This document shows positions 45,079 to 53,730 of a DNA stretch of 64,000 nt, piece by piece. The DNA comes from Ilyomonas sp965277535 (GTDB lineage: Bacteria > Bacteroidota > Bacteroidia > Chitinophagales > Chitinophagaceae): contig OZ255825.1 in assembly GCA_965277535.1 (NCBI GenBank), forward strand, positions 248,001 through 312,000, read 5' to 3'. A program made the position numbers and the translations under genes. The notes under the pieces were generated by a model that was not told the DNA's origin, did no database searches, and saw nothing but the letters and a program-made list of their open reading frames with translations. Every line of letters begins with the position of its first letter. Positions within the stretch are counted from its first letter, which is position 1.

Positions 45079-46185
45079 TTAATTGCTGAGTCCGGTTTCC
45101 ATGTTTAATGGCGTCAAAATATATAATACCTGCGTGTGCTTATCAGAATCCGCATAGTGATGAATGTACATAAACTCGAAGCAGTTACCCATTTTTACGA
45201 GCGGAAAAAAGAAGGCGCCATGTTGTATCCAAAAGGTTGTGCCGTCGGAGTAGCCAAAAACATTGGAAGGATTGATTAACTCATGGTTTGTATCGTATAA
45301 AAACACTACTGTGTTGCGTTTTTGAATTGCCTTGTTTGAGAGCGAGGTTACATCAATTTGGCCTACGTTCGCAGCATTGTATTTTAGTTTGTCGGTTGAA
45401 ATACTAAATGAATCAATAGAAGGCTCATTGTTCACAAATTCTTTAAAAGTTTTGTAAACCCCTTTCTTAAATGATTTAACAGTTAAAGCAGGAGTATGAA
45501 ATCGTTCTGCATATCTTTCTGCAATTTGGTTGCTCGTGTATGGTTTTCGCTTTACAACATTATCCACATTGATGTGCTCAATTTTATACATGATTGGTTG
45601 CAACATTTCTTTTACGGCCGTCGTAAATAATTTGCCAAAATGAAATGTAACCGTATAGCTGGTATCTATTCTTGCAGCCGGATAGAGTGTGTCTGCCACT
45701 TTATAATAACATTCTACTTCAAGGTTAATATTGTTGTAATTTGATTCATTTAAAAGCTCAAAACCAGCATTGAAGTGTTCGAGAAGTTCATAGCGCGGAG
45801 TGATGGAAAACTTTTTTATATAACACACCAATTGGTTTTGTACAGATTGTTTTCCTGTTGAATAATAATCGTTGAAATAGTGATTAAGATTGGAAGTAAG
45901 GCCACCATAAAGATTAAATTTTCTGTTGATTGCTTTGCTAAACTGAAACAACGGTACGTTCCAGTTAAGGGCTACAAAACTTGTATCATAACGAACATCA
46001 ATAAACGATAGATGGTCGAAAGGTAACTGTACTTCAGATGTACTTTCGGATTTAGCTTCCAGATTAAAAAACAGGCACTTCGCGTTTAATACCCAGCCGC
46101 TGTCTTTTTTGTTCGCGTTATCGTATTGAGCTATGGAAGTTTTCTGTATTGCTGTCAACAGAATAAAAATTAAAACAACTCTCAT
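45079..46185 (-). CDS. Hypothetical exported protein
   Basis: A 368-residue exported protein (signal I-F-I-L-L-T-A-I-Q then S-I-A-Q). Beta-rich, with several Tyr/Phe-rich strands (F-N-L-Y-G-G-L-T-S-N-L-N, F-S-I-T-P-R-Y-E-L). Beyond that I cannot place it in a family. It stands alone between mqnE and the bestrophin gene, convergent with mqnE, with a near-copy of the recurrent word (45030-45041) in the gap. Confidence 0.7.
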   Translation of the reverse strand: MRVVLIFILLTAIQKTSIAQYDNANKKDSGWVLNAKCLFFNLEAKSESTSEVQLPFDHLSFIDVRYDTSFVALNWNVPLFQFSKAINRKFNLYGGLTSNLNHYFNDYYSTGKQSVQNQLVCYIKKFSITPRYELLEHFNAGFELLNESNYNNINLEVECYYKVADTLYPAARIDTSYTVTFHFGKLFTTAVKEMLQPIMYKIEHINVDNVVKRKPYTSNQIAERYAERFHTPALTVKSFKKGVYKTFKEFVNNEPSIDSFSISTDKLKYNAANVGQIDVTSLSNKAIQKRNTVVFLYDTNHELINPSNVFGYSDGTTFWIQHGAFFFPLVKMGNCFEFMYIHHYADSDKHTQVLYILTPLNMETGLSN

Positions 46186-46302
46186 TAATTGCAGTTTAGC
46201 AGTGTTGATTGGATTTCAGACAAAAATATCGGTTTCAGAGTTTTGAGAAAACAATATTATAACATTGTACGATCGTGTTTTTTATTTTCACACAAACCTT
46301 AC

Positions 46303-47178
46303 TCACAAAATCTCCTCTACGCTTTGCTTGATATTCATCGCCATGCGTTGTAACGGCAAATCATTTTCATCGAAACCGAATGGTTCTTCAATTTCTTCAG
46401 CAATCAATTCTAAACTTGCCAGTACATAAAAAATAAACGTTACTACCGGAATCGCAAACCAGCTTAAACTGAACACATAACCCAACGGCAGGGTTGCTAC
46501 ATAAATGAAAATAAATTTTTTGATAAATGAACTGTAGGATGAAGGAATGGGTGTGTTTTTAATTCGCTCGCACGCGCCGCAAATGTCAAGAAAAGATTGC
46601 ATTTCGGCATTCAACACAATCAACTGATCACCGCTAATGTCGTTGTTTTTATAAAGATGATGAATGCGCAGCCACATAGCAGATACAATTTGATTGGGTA
46701 CATGCTTTTGCGTGTTCATTTCAGGCAATTCAGGATGTGGATGCTCATCTAATTCCAACCGCACAATGTCTGACTGCAAGTGCCGCTTTAAATACATAGC
46801 GAACATTGGGATAAGCCTTGCAAATTGTTTGCGCTCATCATTTTTATCTTGCGGTAAAAACGTGTTCAGCTTAATGGCTAAATTGCGACTGTTGTTTGTT
46901 AGCGAACCCCATAACTTTCTACCTTCCCACCATCGGTCGTAAGCCGAATTGGTGCGAAACACCAGCAGCATCGAAATGGCAAAACTCAACAGCCCGTGCA
47001 TCAGGGTAAGATTGCGCAAATGATGCTCGCTATCAGGTTTCAGGCAAAGCTCTTCTATCCATACAATAACAGCAGTGTAAGCTGCAATGCCAATCAGAAA
47101 CGGTAATAACCTTCTGATTGTATCACTTTTGGTAAGATTAAAAACAGACAGCCATTGTCTTTCATCAAAACGAGCCAT
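46303..47178 (-). CDS. Bestrophin-family anion channel (UPF0187)
   Basis: A 291-residue membrane protein with about four spans. Bestrophin signature M-L-L-V-F-R-T-N-S-A-Y-D-R-W-W-E-G-R is perfect for the pore-lining region. It starts at an ATG at 47178 (M-A-R-F-D-E-R-Q-W). An upstream in-frame ATG at 47220 gives 14 poorly fitting residues. Probably a chloride/anion channel or efflux protein. Confidence 0.9.
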   Translation of the reverse strand: MARFDERQWLSVFNLTKSDTIRRLLPFLIGIAAYTAVIVWIEELCLKPDSEHHLRNLTLMHGLLSFAISMLLVFRTNSAYDRWWEGRKLWGSLTNNSRNLAIKLNTFLPQDKNDERKQFARLIPMFAMYLKRHLQSDIVRLELDEHPHPELPEMNTQKHVPNQIVSAMWLRIHHLYKNNDISGDQLIVLNAEMQSFLDICGACERIKNTPIPSSYSSFIKKFIFIYVATLPLGYVFSLSWFAIPVVTFIFYVLASLELIAEEIEEPFGFDENDLPLQRMAMNIKQSVEEIL

Positions 47179-47289
47179 ACTGAAAAAATAAATCTGCAAA
47201 AAATTAAAGTGCAAAAACAAATAGGAGCATAAATATAAAGCTAACAGCTCATTCTTACTTTTGTTTTTGAAAACAGAATCGCTTTGTTT

Positions 47290-47799
47290 TTACACCATTT
47301 TCGCTGTTCTTTTTCCTAGCTCAATCACCTCACAATTTGTAATGTTGTTGCCATCAATGGCAAAGCGGAGAAGTGTTCTTACCTGGTGCCAGCCATGCAC
47401 TCCTGCCGCACCCGGGTTCATGTGCAGGCACTTCAGCTTTTCATCATACATCACTTTGAGGATATGCGAATGACCGGAAATAAACAGTTGAGGCTGCTGT
47501 TGAATGATGACATCTTTTACACCCGGCGCATACTTTTTAGGATAGCCGCCAATATGCTTAATTAACACTTTTACTTCTTCGCAGTAAAACAAAAGCTGCT
47601 CGGGAAATTCGCTTCTTATATCATAGCCGTCAATGTTTCCCCACACGCCTCTTAGCGGCTTAAAAGCACGAAGCTTGTTGGCAATGTCTATCGTTCCAAA
47701 ATCACCGCCGTGCCATATTTCATCGCAGTTTTGGAAGTGTTTGAAAACGGCTTCATCTAAGTAATTGTGCGTGTCGGAAAGTAAACCAATTTGTTTCAT
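47290..47799 (-). CDS. Metallophosphoesterase, YfcE/MJ0936 type
   Basis: A 169-residue calcineurin-like phosphodiesterase with metal motifs in order: G-L-L-S-D-T-H-N, W-H-G-G-D-F-G, V-W-G-N-I-D-G, then I-S-G-H-S-H and N-P-G-A-A-G. Members hydrolyse phosphodiesters of unknown physiological role. Single gene. Confidence 0.9.
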   Translation of the reverse strand: MKQIGLLSDTHNYLDEAVFKHFQNCDEIWHGGDFGTIDIANKLRAFKPLRGVWGNIDGYDIRSEFPEQLLFYCEEVKVLIKHIGGYPKKYAPGVKDVIIQQQPQLFISGHSHILKVMYDEKLKCLHMNPGAAGVHGWHQVRTLLRFAIDGNNITNCEVIELGKRTAKMV

Positions 47800-47963
47800 T
47801 CGCTATTATTATTCTAAAAAACTACCATGATAAACAGAATATAAATTTGCAAGATTAGTCTGTACAAATTATGAAGATAGAATATTGAATGAGTAAAATT
47901 GAATATTGATTATGTTTTACTTTTAATTCACTTTGGCTGTATTCTTGCGCCAGCCGCAAGCAC

Positions 47964-48614
47964 ATGATTTACTATCAAATGAACACACAGAAAACTATAT
48001 ATGAACCCATGTTATCGGACCTTGTGCTTGACACAAAAACAATTTCTATAGACGAAGCACAGAAGATATTTGATTACTTTAAAAACAATCCTCTCTTCCG
48101 CTGGAACGATGCAACTAACGATTGTGAAGATCGTGCAAACGCTATTTGTATTTTATTAACCGAATGGAAAATTCCTAATTACAAAGGCTGGGTATTTGGT
48201 GGCGCATATTTAAAAAAAGAACAAGGCTATTTAATGAATCTATGGAACTACCATGTTGCGGCTGCATTGCCCGTATATGAAAACAACGAAACTGCATTTT
48301 ACATTATTGACCCGGCTACATCACCGCAATTAGAACATATTTCGGTATGGGCGGAAAAAGTAACCAATGTTTCATGCAGTTATTACCTTATTAAAGACAG
48401 CAGCTATTACATTTTTCCTCCCTTTAAGTTGCGCAGAGACAATTGGAACCGGCAAAACAAACAAAATCTTGCATGGACCATTCAAGGTTTAACTGGTATT
48501 AATGGCGTATCAAAAAAAGGTCAGGCCGCAATTACTTTTAATAAGCAACGCATTGCAAATACGGCCCAACGTTTTCGCTGGCTTAAGTATCATAAGCCGG
48601 AGCAGTTAAGTTAG
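47964..48614 (+). CDS. Protein-glutaminase-like (protein deamidase) family protein
   Basis: A 216-residue soluble protein whose likely triad is Cys54 (N-D-C-E-D-R-A-N-A), His97 (L-W-N-Y-H-V-A-A) and Asp116 (Y-I-I-D-P-A). Spacing (43 and 19 residues) is close to that of the Chryseobacterium protein-glutaminase (Cys156/His197/Asp217), a transglutaminase-like fold that deamidates protein-bound Gln. Unlike that enzyme, there is no signal peptide or pro-region visible. The start is the ATG at 47964, or the one at 47979. Substrate and self-protection are unknown. Confidence 0.6.
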   Translation: MIYYQMNTQKTIYEPMLSDLVLDTKTISIDEAQKIFDYFKNNPLFRWNDATNDCEDRANAICILLTEWKIPNYKGWVFGGAYLKKEQGYLMNLWNYHVAAALPVYENNETAFYIIDPATSPQLEHISVWAEKVTNVSCSYYLIKDSSYYIFPPFKLRRDNWNRQNKQNLAWTIQGLTGINGVSKKGQAAITFNKQRIANTAQRFRWLKYHKPEQLS

Positions 48615-48644
48615 TTATCAAATTGTGATTCACCACTTATAACT

Positions 48645-51074
48645 TTATTCTGTGCGCAGGCTTTTTATCGGATTTGCCAAAGCCGCTTTGATAGCTTGAA
48701 AAGAGATGGTTAGTAAAGCAATAAAGATAGATACAAAACCTGCTATCGCAAAGGCGAGCGGGCTTAACTGAATGCGATAAGCAAAGTTGGTAAGCCAGCC
48801 ATTCATGAAGTAACCTGCAAGGGGCGATGCAATTAAAAAAGCAACAAAAACAAGTACAATAAAATCTTTCGATAACAACGAAACAATGCTGCCAATACTA
48901 GCTCCTAAAATTTTGCGAACACCAATTTCTTTTGTGCGCGATTCAATAGTAAAAGTTACCAGCCCGAACAATCCTAAACAAGCAATGCAGATTGCCCAAA
49001 GCGATGCACTTGTAAACAAGTTACCGTATTGCTTTTCAGAAGCATACAACTTGTTGTAATTGTCATCAATGAAAAAAGCTTCAAAAGGGTTTCCTCTAAA
49101 GCTTTTTTTATACAAGGTTTGCAGCTTGTTTATTTTGCTTTCAATGTTGTTAGAAGTTAGCCTGATGGTAAAATAATTGCTGCTGTTTTGCGGATAAAAA
49201 ATCATCGGGTCAATTGCATGTTGCACACCTGCATGATTATAATCTTTCACCACGCCAATTACATCAAGCTTGCGTTCATCCCACTGAATTTTATTTTGTA
49301 AAATATCTTCCGGTTTTGTAAAGCCAAGCTGCTTAACAGCCGTTTCATTCATCAACACTTTGCTGTTATCATTCCATTTCACATTGCATTCCTGTTCAGT
49401 AAAATTTCTTCCGACTACGAGCGGAATTTGATACGTGTTTAAAAACCGTTGGTTAATGATAGCAAATGAATAGCTTTTTAATTCATCGCCATTTTTCGAG
49501 AGAGGTTGTGTAAAACCACTTGTTGTAAAATTGTAATTGCCGCTGGGAATGCTGCCTGATTTACAAAAATCGCTGACAAATCCTTGCATTGTCAATTCGT
49601 TTTCAAACGCCGTTTTATTTAATTGCAGAATACTGTCGTTTTCCGATTGCGGTCCTCGTATCACCAGCAACTGGTTTTTGTTTAAACCTAAGTTTTTGTT
49701 TTGCATGAAACGGAGTTGTGAGTAAATGACAAGCGTTACAATCATCAACCCAACAGAAATGGCAAACTGCGATACCACCAGCGATTTACGGAGCAAAAGT
49801 CCGCTGGTAGTTGTACTGATTTTTCCTTTTAGTGTTTCTACAGGTTTAAAACGCGCCAACGAAAGTGCAGTGTAAGCACCCGAAAGCAAAGAGCCCATTA
49901 ACAAAAAAAAGAGCGCATACAACCAAACACTTGTTGTTGTAATAGTTGCCAGCGTTAATTGTTGATGAACCAATTGATTGAAGAGCGGCTGCAACAATAT
50001 GGTTAAAATAAGGGCAAAAACAAATGCAGTAACATTGGTTAAAAAAGATTCCGTAATGAACTGCGCAATCAGATTGTTGCTGCTTGCGCCAATCACTTTC
50101 CTCACTCCTACTTCGTTAGCTCTTTTAAAAGCATTGGCTGTAGAAAGATTAATGTAATTGAACCAGGCAATTATCAATATCAAAAATGAAATAACACCCA
50201 GCATATACACATATTTGATGTTGCTTTCGGTTGGATAAGTATCATGCAATGAACTTCCCAAATGCAGACTGTCAAAGGGTTGTAGCTTAAACACAATGCC
50301 ATCCTTGTCTTTCTTTAAAGTTGTGCGCATGTTTGTTAACTCGTTTTCTAAAGACGGTATGTTTGCATTTTTAGTAAGCAGCAAATAAGTGTAAATGTAT
50401 TGTGTGTTTAAGTTATCAACATTAGCCCAGTCATTGCCGTTTAAATTGGCTGGATTTCTCAGCGTTTCTAATGAAAACAACATATTGTATTGAATGTCAG
50501 AATTGTTTTTCATATCTGCAAAAACACCTTCAACAGTATATTCTGTTTTGCCAAACTGGTTGTTTACAAGGAGCGTTTGCTCTAACGGATTGGTGGTTCC
50601 AAAATATTTTTTAGCACTAGTTTCTGATATAAAAACAACATTGGGTTTTCGTAATTCAGAAGGGTTGCCCAATCGCAATGGAAAGCTGAAAAAACGAAAG
50701 AAGTTGCCATCAGCATAGCCGGTTTTGGTTTCGCTGAAATTTTGGTCGGGATGAGATTTCATCGAAATAACAGTGCTTCCGGTTTCTTCATCAAAACGAC
50801 AAACGCTTTTAATTTGAGGAAATCGTTGTTGCAGAAAAGAAGCCCAGCCAGGCTCTACTTGTGCCCATGTTTTGCCAGCAGGGTCCTGATTGATGAGACG
50901 GTACATTTGTGGTAAGTTTGCATGAAACTGGTTGACGCTTTTTTCTAAACTAATGTACTCGGTGAGCAACAAAAACGCACAGATGCCCAAAGCCAGGCCG
51001 CCAATGTTTACAAATGCCGAAGTTTTGTTGCGGGTGATGTTCCGGAACGCAATTTTTATGTACATCTTTAGCAT
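48645..51074 (-). CDS. MacB-like ABC transporter permease with two FtsX units
   Basis: An 809-residue inner-membrane protein with MacB periplasmic-core and FtsX domains, twice. The start R-N-I-T-R-N-K and the conserved G-V-R-K-V-I-G-A-S and E-I-G-V-R-K-I-L-G-A-S loops occur before FtsX helices. About eight membrane spans. No ATPase gene is next to it, so its partner is elsewhere. Typical of Bacteroidota MacB/LolE-like efflux or lipoprotein-handling permeases. Contains one exact recurrent word (50013-50024). Confidence 0.9.
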   Translation of the reverse strand: MLKMYIKIAFRNITRNKTSAFVNIGGLALGICAFLLLTEYISLEKSVNQFHANLPQMYRLINQDPAGKTWAQVEPGWASFLQQRFPQIKSVCRFDEETGSTVISMKSHPDQNFSETKTGYADGNFFRFFSFPLRLGNPSELRKPNVVFISETSAKKYFGTTNPLEQTLLVNNQFGKTEYTVEGVFADMKNNSDIQYNMLFSLETLRNPANLNGNDWANVDNLNTQYIYTYLLLTKNANIPSLENELTNMRTTLKKDKDGIVFKLQPFDSLHLGSSLHDTYPTESNIKYVYMLGVISFLILIIAWFNYINLSTANAFKRANEVGVRKVIGASSNNLIAQFITESFLTNVTAFVFALILTILLQPLFNQLVHQQLTLATITTTSVWLYALFFLLMGSLLSGAYTALSLARFKPVETLKGKISTTTSGLLLRKSLVVSQFAISVGLMIVTLVIYSQLRFMQNKNLGLNKNQLLVIRGPQSENDSILQLNKTAFENELTMQGFVSDFCKSGSIPSGNYNFTTSGFTQPLSKNGDELKSYSFAIINQRFLNTYQIPLVVGRNFTEQECNVKWNDNSKVLMNETAVKQLGFTKPEDILQNKIQWDERKLDVIGVVKDYNHAGVQHAIDPMIFYPQNSSNYFTIRLTSNNIESKINKLQTLYKKSFRGNPFEAFFIDDNYNKLYASEKQYGNLFTSASLWAICIACLGLFGLVTFTIESRTKEIGVRKILGASIGSIVSLLSKDFIVLVFVAFLIASPLAGYFMNGWLTNFAYRIQLSPLAFAIAGFVSIFIALLTISFQAIKAALANPIKSLRTE

Positions 51075-51270
51075 ACAATCTGTTTTATAACAATGGTAAA
51101 ATGTTCAACTGTTTTTACAATTGTTTTTCTTTTCCCAACGCTTATGCCAATCGCTGAAAGACAATGCGGATAAGGCTTTCCACTTTATTATAAAAACCAA
51201 GTGTTCGATAACGGACATGCGTTGTGCGATGCTGTTACATGCAATCAATCTTTATCATCTTAAAAAAGGA

Positions 51271-51309
51271 GCAATAAAAAAACTCTGCAAACATGCGCCT
51301 GCAGAGTTT
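51271..51309 (-). terminator. Rho-independent terminator of the DUF892 gene
   Basis: AAACTCTGCA (51280-51289) pairs with TGCAGAGTTT (51300-51309) around a 10-nt loop. On the minus strand the stem is followed by a T-run. It starts 22 nt past the stop; the recurrent-word variant (51318-51329) lies between stop and stem. Confidence 0.85.
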
Positions 51310-51331
51310 ATCAAAGGTTTGTTTTTACCCA

Positions 51332-51898
51332 TTATTCTTCCTCGTCCGCAGCTTCATAATTCACACTGCTTTCTGCAATTTGCGTTAACAGGCTGTCGGT
51401 TTGTTTTTCTTCTTCTAATGTCTGTTTCAGCAAATCAGCAACATCAGTTAATCCTAATGTAGTAGCCAATTGTGCCAAACCTCCATAGGTTGCTATTTCG
51501 TAGTGTTCTACTTTTTGCGCTGCCAATATCAAACCTACATCGCGTGTTGCCGTGCCTTTTTCGGTATCTTCTATAATGCTTTTTCCTTCTTCAATAATGC
51601 CAGCCATTGCATCGCATTTTTTTGCCTGCGCTTTTTTTCCAAGGGTTTCAAATGCCTGCTCTAAACGAGCCACATGGTTCTGCGATTGCTCAGTGTGCGT
51701 TTCAAACGCTTGTTGCAATTCAGCACTGGTAGCAGCTTTTTTCATTTTGGGCAAAGTAGTAACAATATGCTTTTCAGCCCAGTAAATGTCTTTTAGTTCA
51801 TCAATAAAAAATTCTTTTAGCATCGAATCGTTGGCAGCAACGCCGGCTTTGTAAATTCCCGGTGCAGCAGCGGCTGCTTTCTTTGTAGCTTTTGCCAT
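51332..51898 (-). CDS. Ferritin-like DUF892 (YciE/YciF) stress protein
   Basis: A 188-residue four-helix-bundle protein. DUF892 pattern: L-K-E-F-F-I-D-E-L-K-D-I-Y-W-A-E-K, A-F-E-T-H-T-E-Q-S, H-Y-E-I-A-T-Y-G and E-E-E-K-Q-T-D. Lys/Ala-rich N-terminal tail (K-A-T-K-K-A-A-A-A-A). Usually induced by general or osmotic stress. Divergent from the DUF4142 gene; the 113-bp gap holds palindromes (51912-51927 and 51929-51982). Confidence 0.92.
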   Translation of the reverse strand: MAKATKKAAAAAPGIYKAGVAANDSMLKEFFIDELKDIYWAEKHIVTTLPKMKKAATSAELQQAFETHTEQSQNHVARLEQAFETLGKKAQAKKCDAMAGIIEEGKSIIEDTEKGTATRDVGLILAAQKVEHYEIATYGGLAQLATTLGLTDVADLLKQTLEEEKQTDSLLTQIAESSVNYEAADEEE

Positions 51899-51911
51899 AA
51901 TTGTTTTTTGT

Positions 51912-51982
51912 ATTCTTAATTAAGAATCATGCCATTATCATTACAGGATGATTGTTATAGCGATAAACCATTGGTATGGCAT
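51912..51982. promoter_or_regulatory. Palindromes in the divergent DUF892/DUF4142 control region
   Basis: ATTCTTAATTAAGAAT (51912-51927) is a perfect 16-bp palindrome, and ATGCCAT (51929-51935) pairs with ATGGCAT (51976-51982). Either could be an operator for a dimeric regulator shared by the two stress-type genes. Confidence 0.4.
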
Positions 51983-52011
51983 AATTTTTAATCATCGTTT
52001 AAAAAACACCT

Positions 52012-52527
52012 ATGAAAACTTTTCTTTTATCATTGATTGTTCTGGCAACTGTCTTTTGTTCGTTTCGCTTACCTTTTGCTGCCGATGCCGATAAAGCATT
52101 TTTAATTAAAGTTGCACAAAGCAATTTTGCAGAGATTGATGCGGCAAAACTTGCTCTTGCACAATCGGCATCCGATTCTATTAAAACATTTGCCCAGATG
52201 ATGATTGACGAACACACAAAAGCGCAAACCGATTTGAGCGCACTTGCACAAAAACAAAGCGTAACCTTACCCGATTCAACCGATGTTGAACACAGACTGT
52301 TTTCGCAACGGTTAAAAATGTTACAAGGTGCCAGTTTCGATTCAGTTTATGTGCAAAGCCAGGTAAGAGACCATGTAAAAACAATCGCTCTTTTTAAAGC
52401 AGAAACAAACACTGGTAAAAACGAAGAAGACAAAGCATTCGCTATTAAATTATTACCCAATTTGCAAATGCATCTTAATCATGCGTACAGGTTAGCTGGC
52501 AGCAAGCCTGGCAATATGAAAATGTAG
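52012..52527 (+). CDS. DUF4142 family periplasmic ferritin-like protein
   Basis: A 171-residue exported helical protein. Signal segment L-S-L-I-V-L-A-T-V-F. DUF4142 pattern: F-L-I-K-V-A-Q-S-N-F-A-E-I-D-A-A-K-L-A, V/I-K-T-F-A-Q-M-M-I-D-E-H-T, D-S-V-Y-V-Q-S-Q-V-R-D-H and L-L-P-N-L-Q-M-H-L-N-H-A. Probably a stress protein like its divergent neighbour. Confidence 0.9.
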   Translation: MKTFLLSLIVLATVFCSFRLPFAADADKAFLIKVAQSNFAEIDAAKLALAQSASDSIKTFAQMMIDEHTKAQTDLSALAQKQSVTLPDSTDVEHRLFSQRLKMLQGASFDSVYVQSQVRDHVKTIALFKAETNTGKNEEDKAFAIKLLPNLQMHLNHAYRLAGSKPGNMKM

Positions 52528-52543
52528 TTTCCAACAATCTTTT

Positions 52544-53368
52544 TTATTCTTCCACGTACAAATCAGGATACAATCTACCACCGGGCGTTATCGCATATTG
52601 GTTAAAATCGGTAACGCCTTCTTTTTGCAAAACCTCTTCATCCAAAAATAAATTGCCGGTACATTCGGCAGGCTGCTTACTCAAAATATGATATACTGCA
52701 TCGCCCATAATTTGCGGCTTGCGGCTCATAGCCACCATTTTTTCGCCACCTAATAAGTTGCGCACAGCAGCCGTATCAATTAAGGTTTTCGGCCACAAAG
52801 CGTTCGATGCAATATTGTATTTTTTAAACTCACTTGCCCAACCGATTGCCATCATACTCATACTAAATTTACTAATGGTATAAGCCATTTGCGGACTTAT
52901 CCATTTGGGTTCCAAACTAATGGGCGGCGCGATGGTAATGATGTGTGCGTTGCTGCTTTTTTTAAGATAAGGCAGGCAAGATTTTACCATCATAAACGAG
53001 CCGCGAACGTTGATGTTTTGGATCAAATCAAACCTCTTGAGGTCGGTATTTTCGGTGTTGCTTAACTGAATGGCAGAAGCATTATTAATAACCGCATCAA
53101 TGCTGCCAAAGGCTTGTGTAGCCTGCAATACAGCATTTTCAACTTCTTCTTCAAAACGCACATCTGCCTTTACCGGCAAGGCTTTGCCACCTGCTGCTTC
53201 CACTTCTTTTGCTACTGAAAAAATGGTACCACCCAGCTTTTCATTCTCCTCAGTGCTTTTGGCGATAATTACAATGTTGGCACCTTCTTGAGCAAGGCGC
53301 AATGCAATGGCTTTTCCTATTCCCCGGCTGGCTCCGGTTATTAAAATGGTTTTATTGGCAAACGACAT
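52544..53368 (-). CDS. SDR family oxidoreductase, HSDL2-like
   Basis: A 274-residue short-chain dehydrogenase: T-G-A-S-R-G-I-G-K-A, N-N-A-S-A-I, Y-T-I-S-K-F active site, then A-L-W-P-K-T in place of the usual P-G. W-I-S-P-Q-M-A-Y-T-I-S-K and the C-terminal L-F-L-D-E-E-V-L are HSDL2-like. I set the start to the ATG at 53368 (M-S-F-A-N-K-T); the longer frame adds a Cys-rich leader unlike the family. Confidence 0.9.
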   Translation of the reverse strand: MSFANKTILITGASRGIGKAIALRLAQEGANIVIIAKSTEENEKLGGTIFSVAKEVEAAGGKALPVKADVRFEEEVENAVLQATQAFGSIDAVINNASAIQLSNTENTDLKRFDLIQNINVRGSFMMVKSCLPYLKKSSNAHIITIAPPISLEPKWISPQMAYTISKFSMSMMAIGWASEFKKYNIASNALWPKTLIDTAAVRNLLGGEKMVAMSRKPQIMGDAVYHILSKQPAECTGNLFLDEEVLQKEGVTDFNQYAITPGGRLYPDLYVEE

Positions 53369-53460
53369 AGTTGTGATTTTATATAATGAAGATAAGCAGC
53401 AGCATTTTATAAAAAGAAGAATACGAAATTGGGTGAATTCAAATCGAAGTTTCGTGATGT

Positions 53461-53676
53461 CGTCATTCCGCAAATGCCCTCAACACGAGTTCTTCATAAA
53501 TCAATCTTATGAGGGCTTTGTGCGGAATCTGATGATGGAACGATGAATGTGTTGAATGTAGTGAAGATGTTTACAACATTCTAAGTTCTTCAATTTCCTT
53601 AGAGCAGATTCCGCACAAAGCCCTCGCTAATTTGATCACAGTTCATTATCATGTTGAGGGCATTTGCGGAATGACG
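53461..53676. repeat. Nested inverted-repeat element, long copy (1)
   Basis: Left half 53461-53531 starts CGTCATTCCGCAAATGCCCTC and ends GAGGGCTTTGTGCGGAATCTG, itself a hairpin. Right half 53605-53676 is its inverted copy. Together they make a large palindrome. The outer ends of the copy at 57890 are not clearly retained. It lies between the SDR and COG2509 genes. Confidence 0.75.
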
Positions 53677-53730
53677 ATAACATTACGTCATCGTTACATC
53701 ATCGTTCAATAACCTTATTTTTATATCCAA

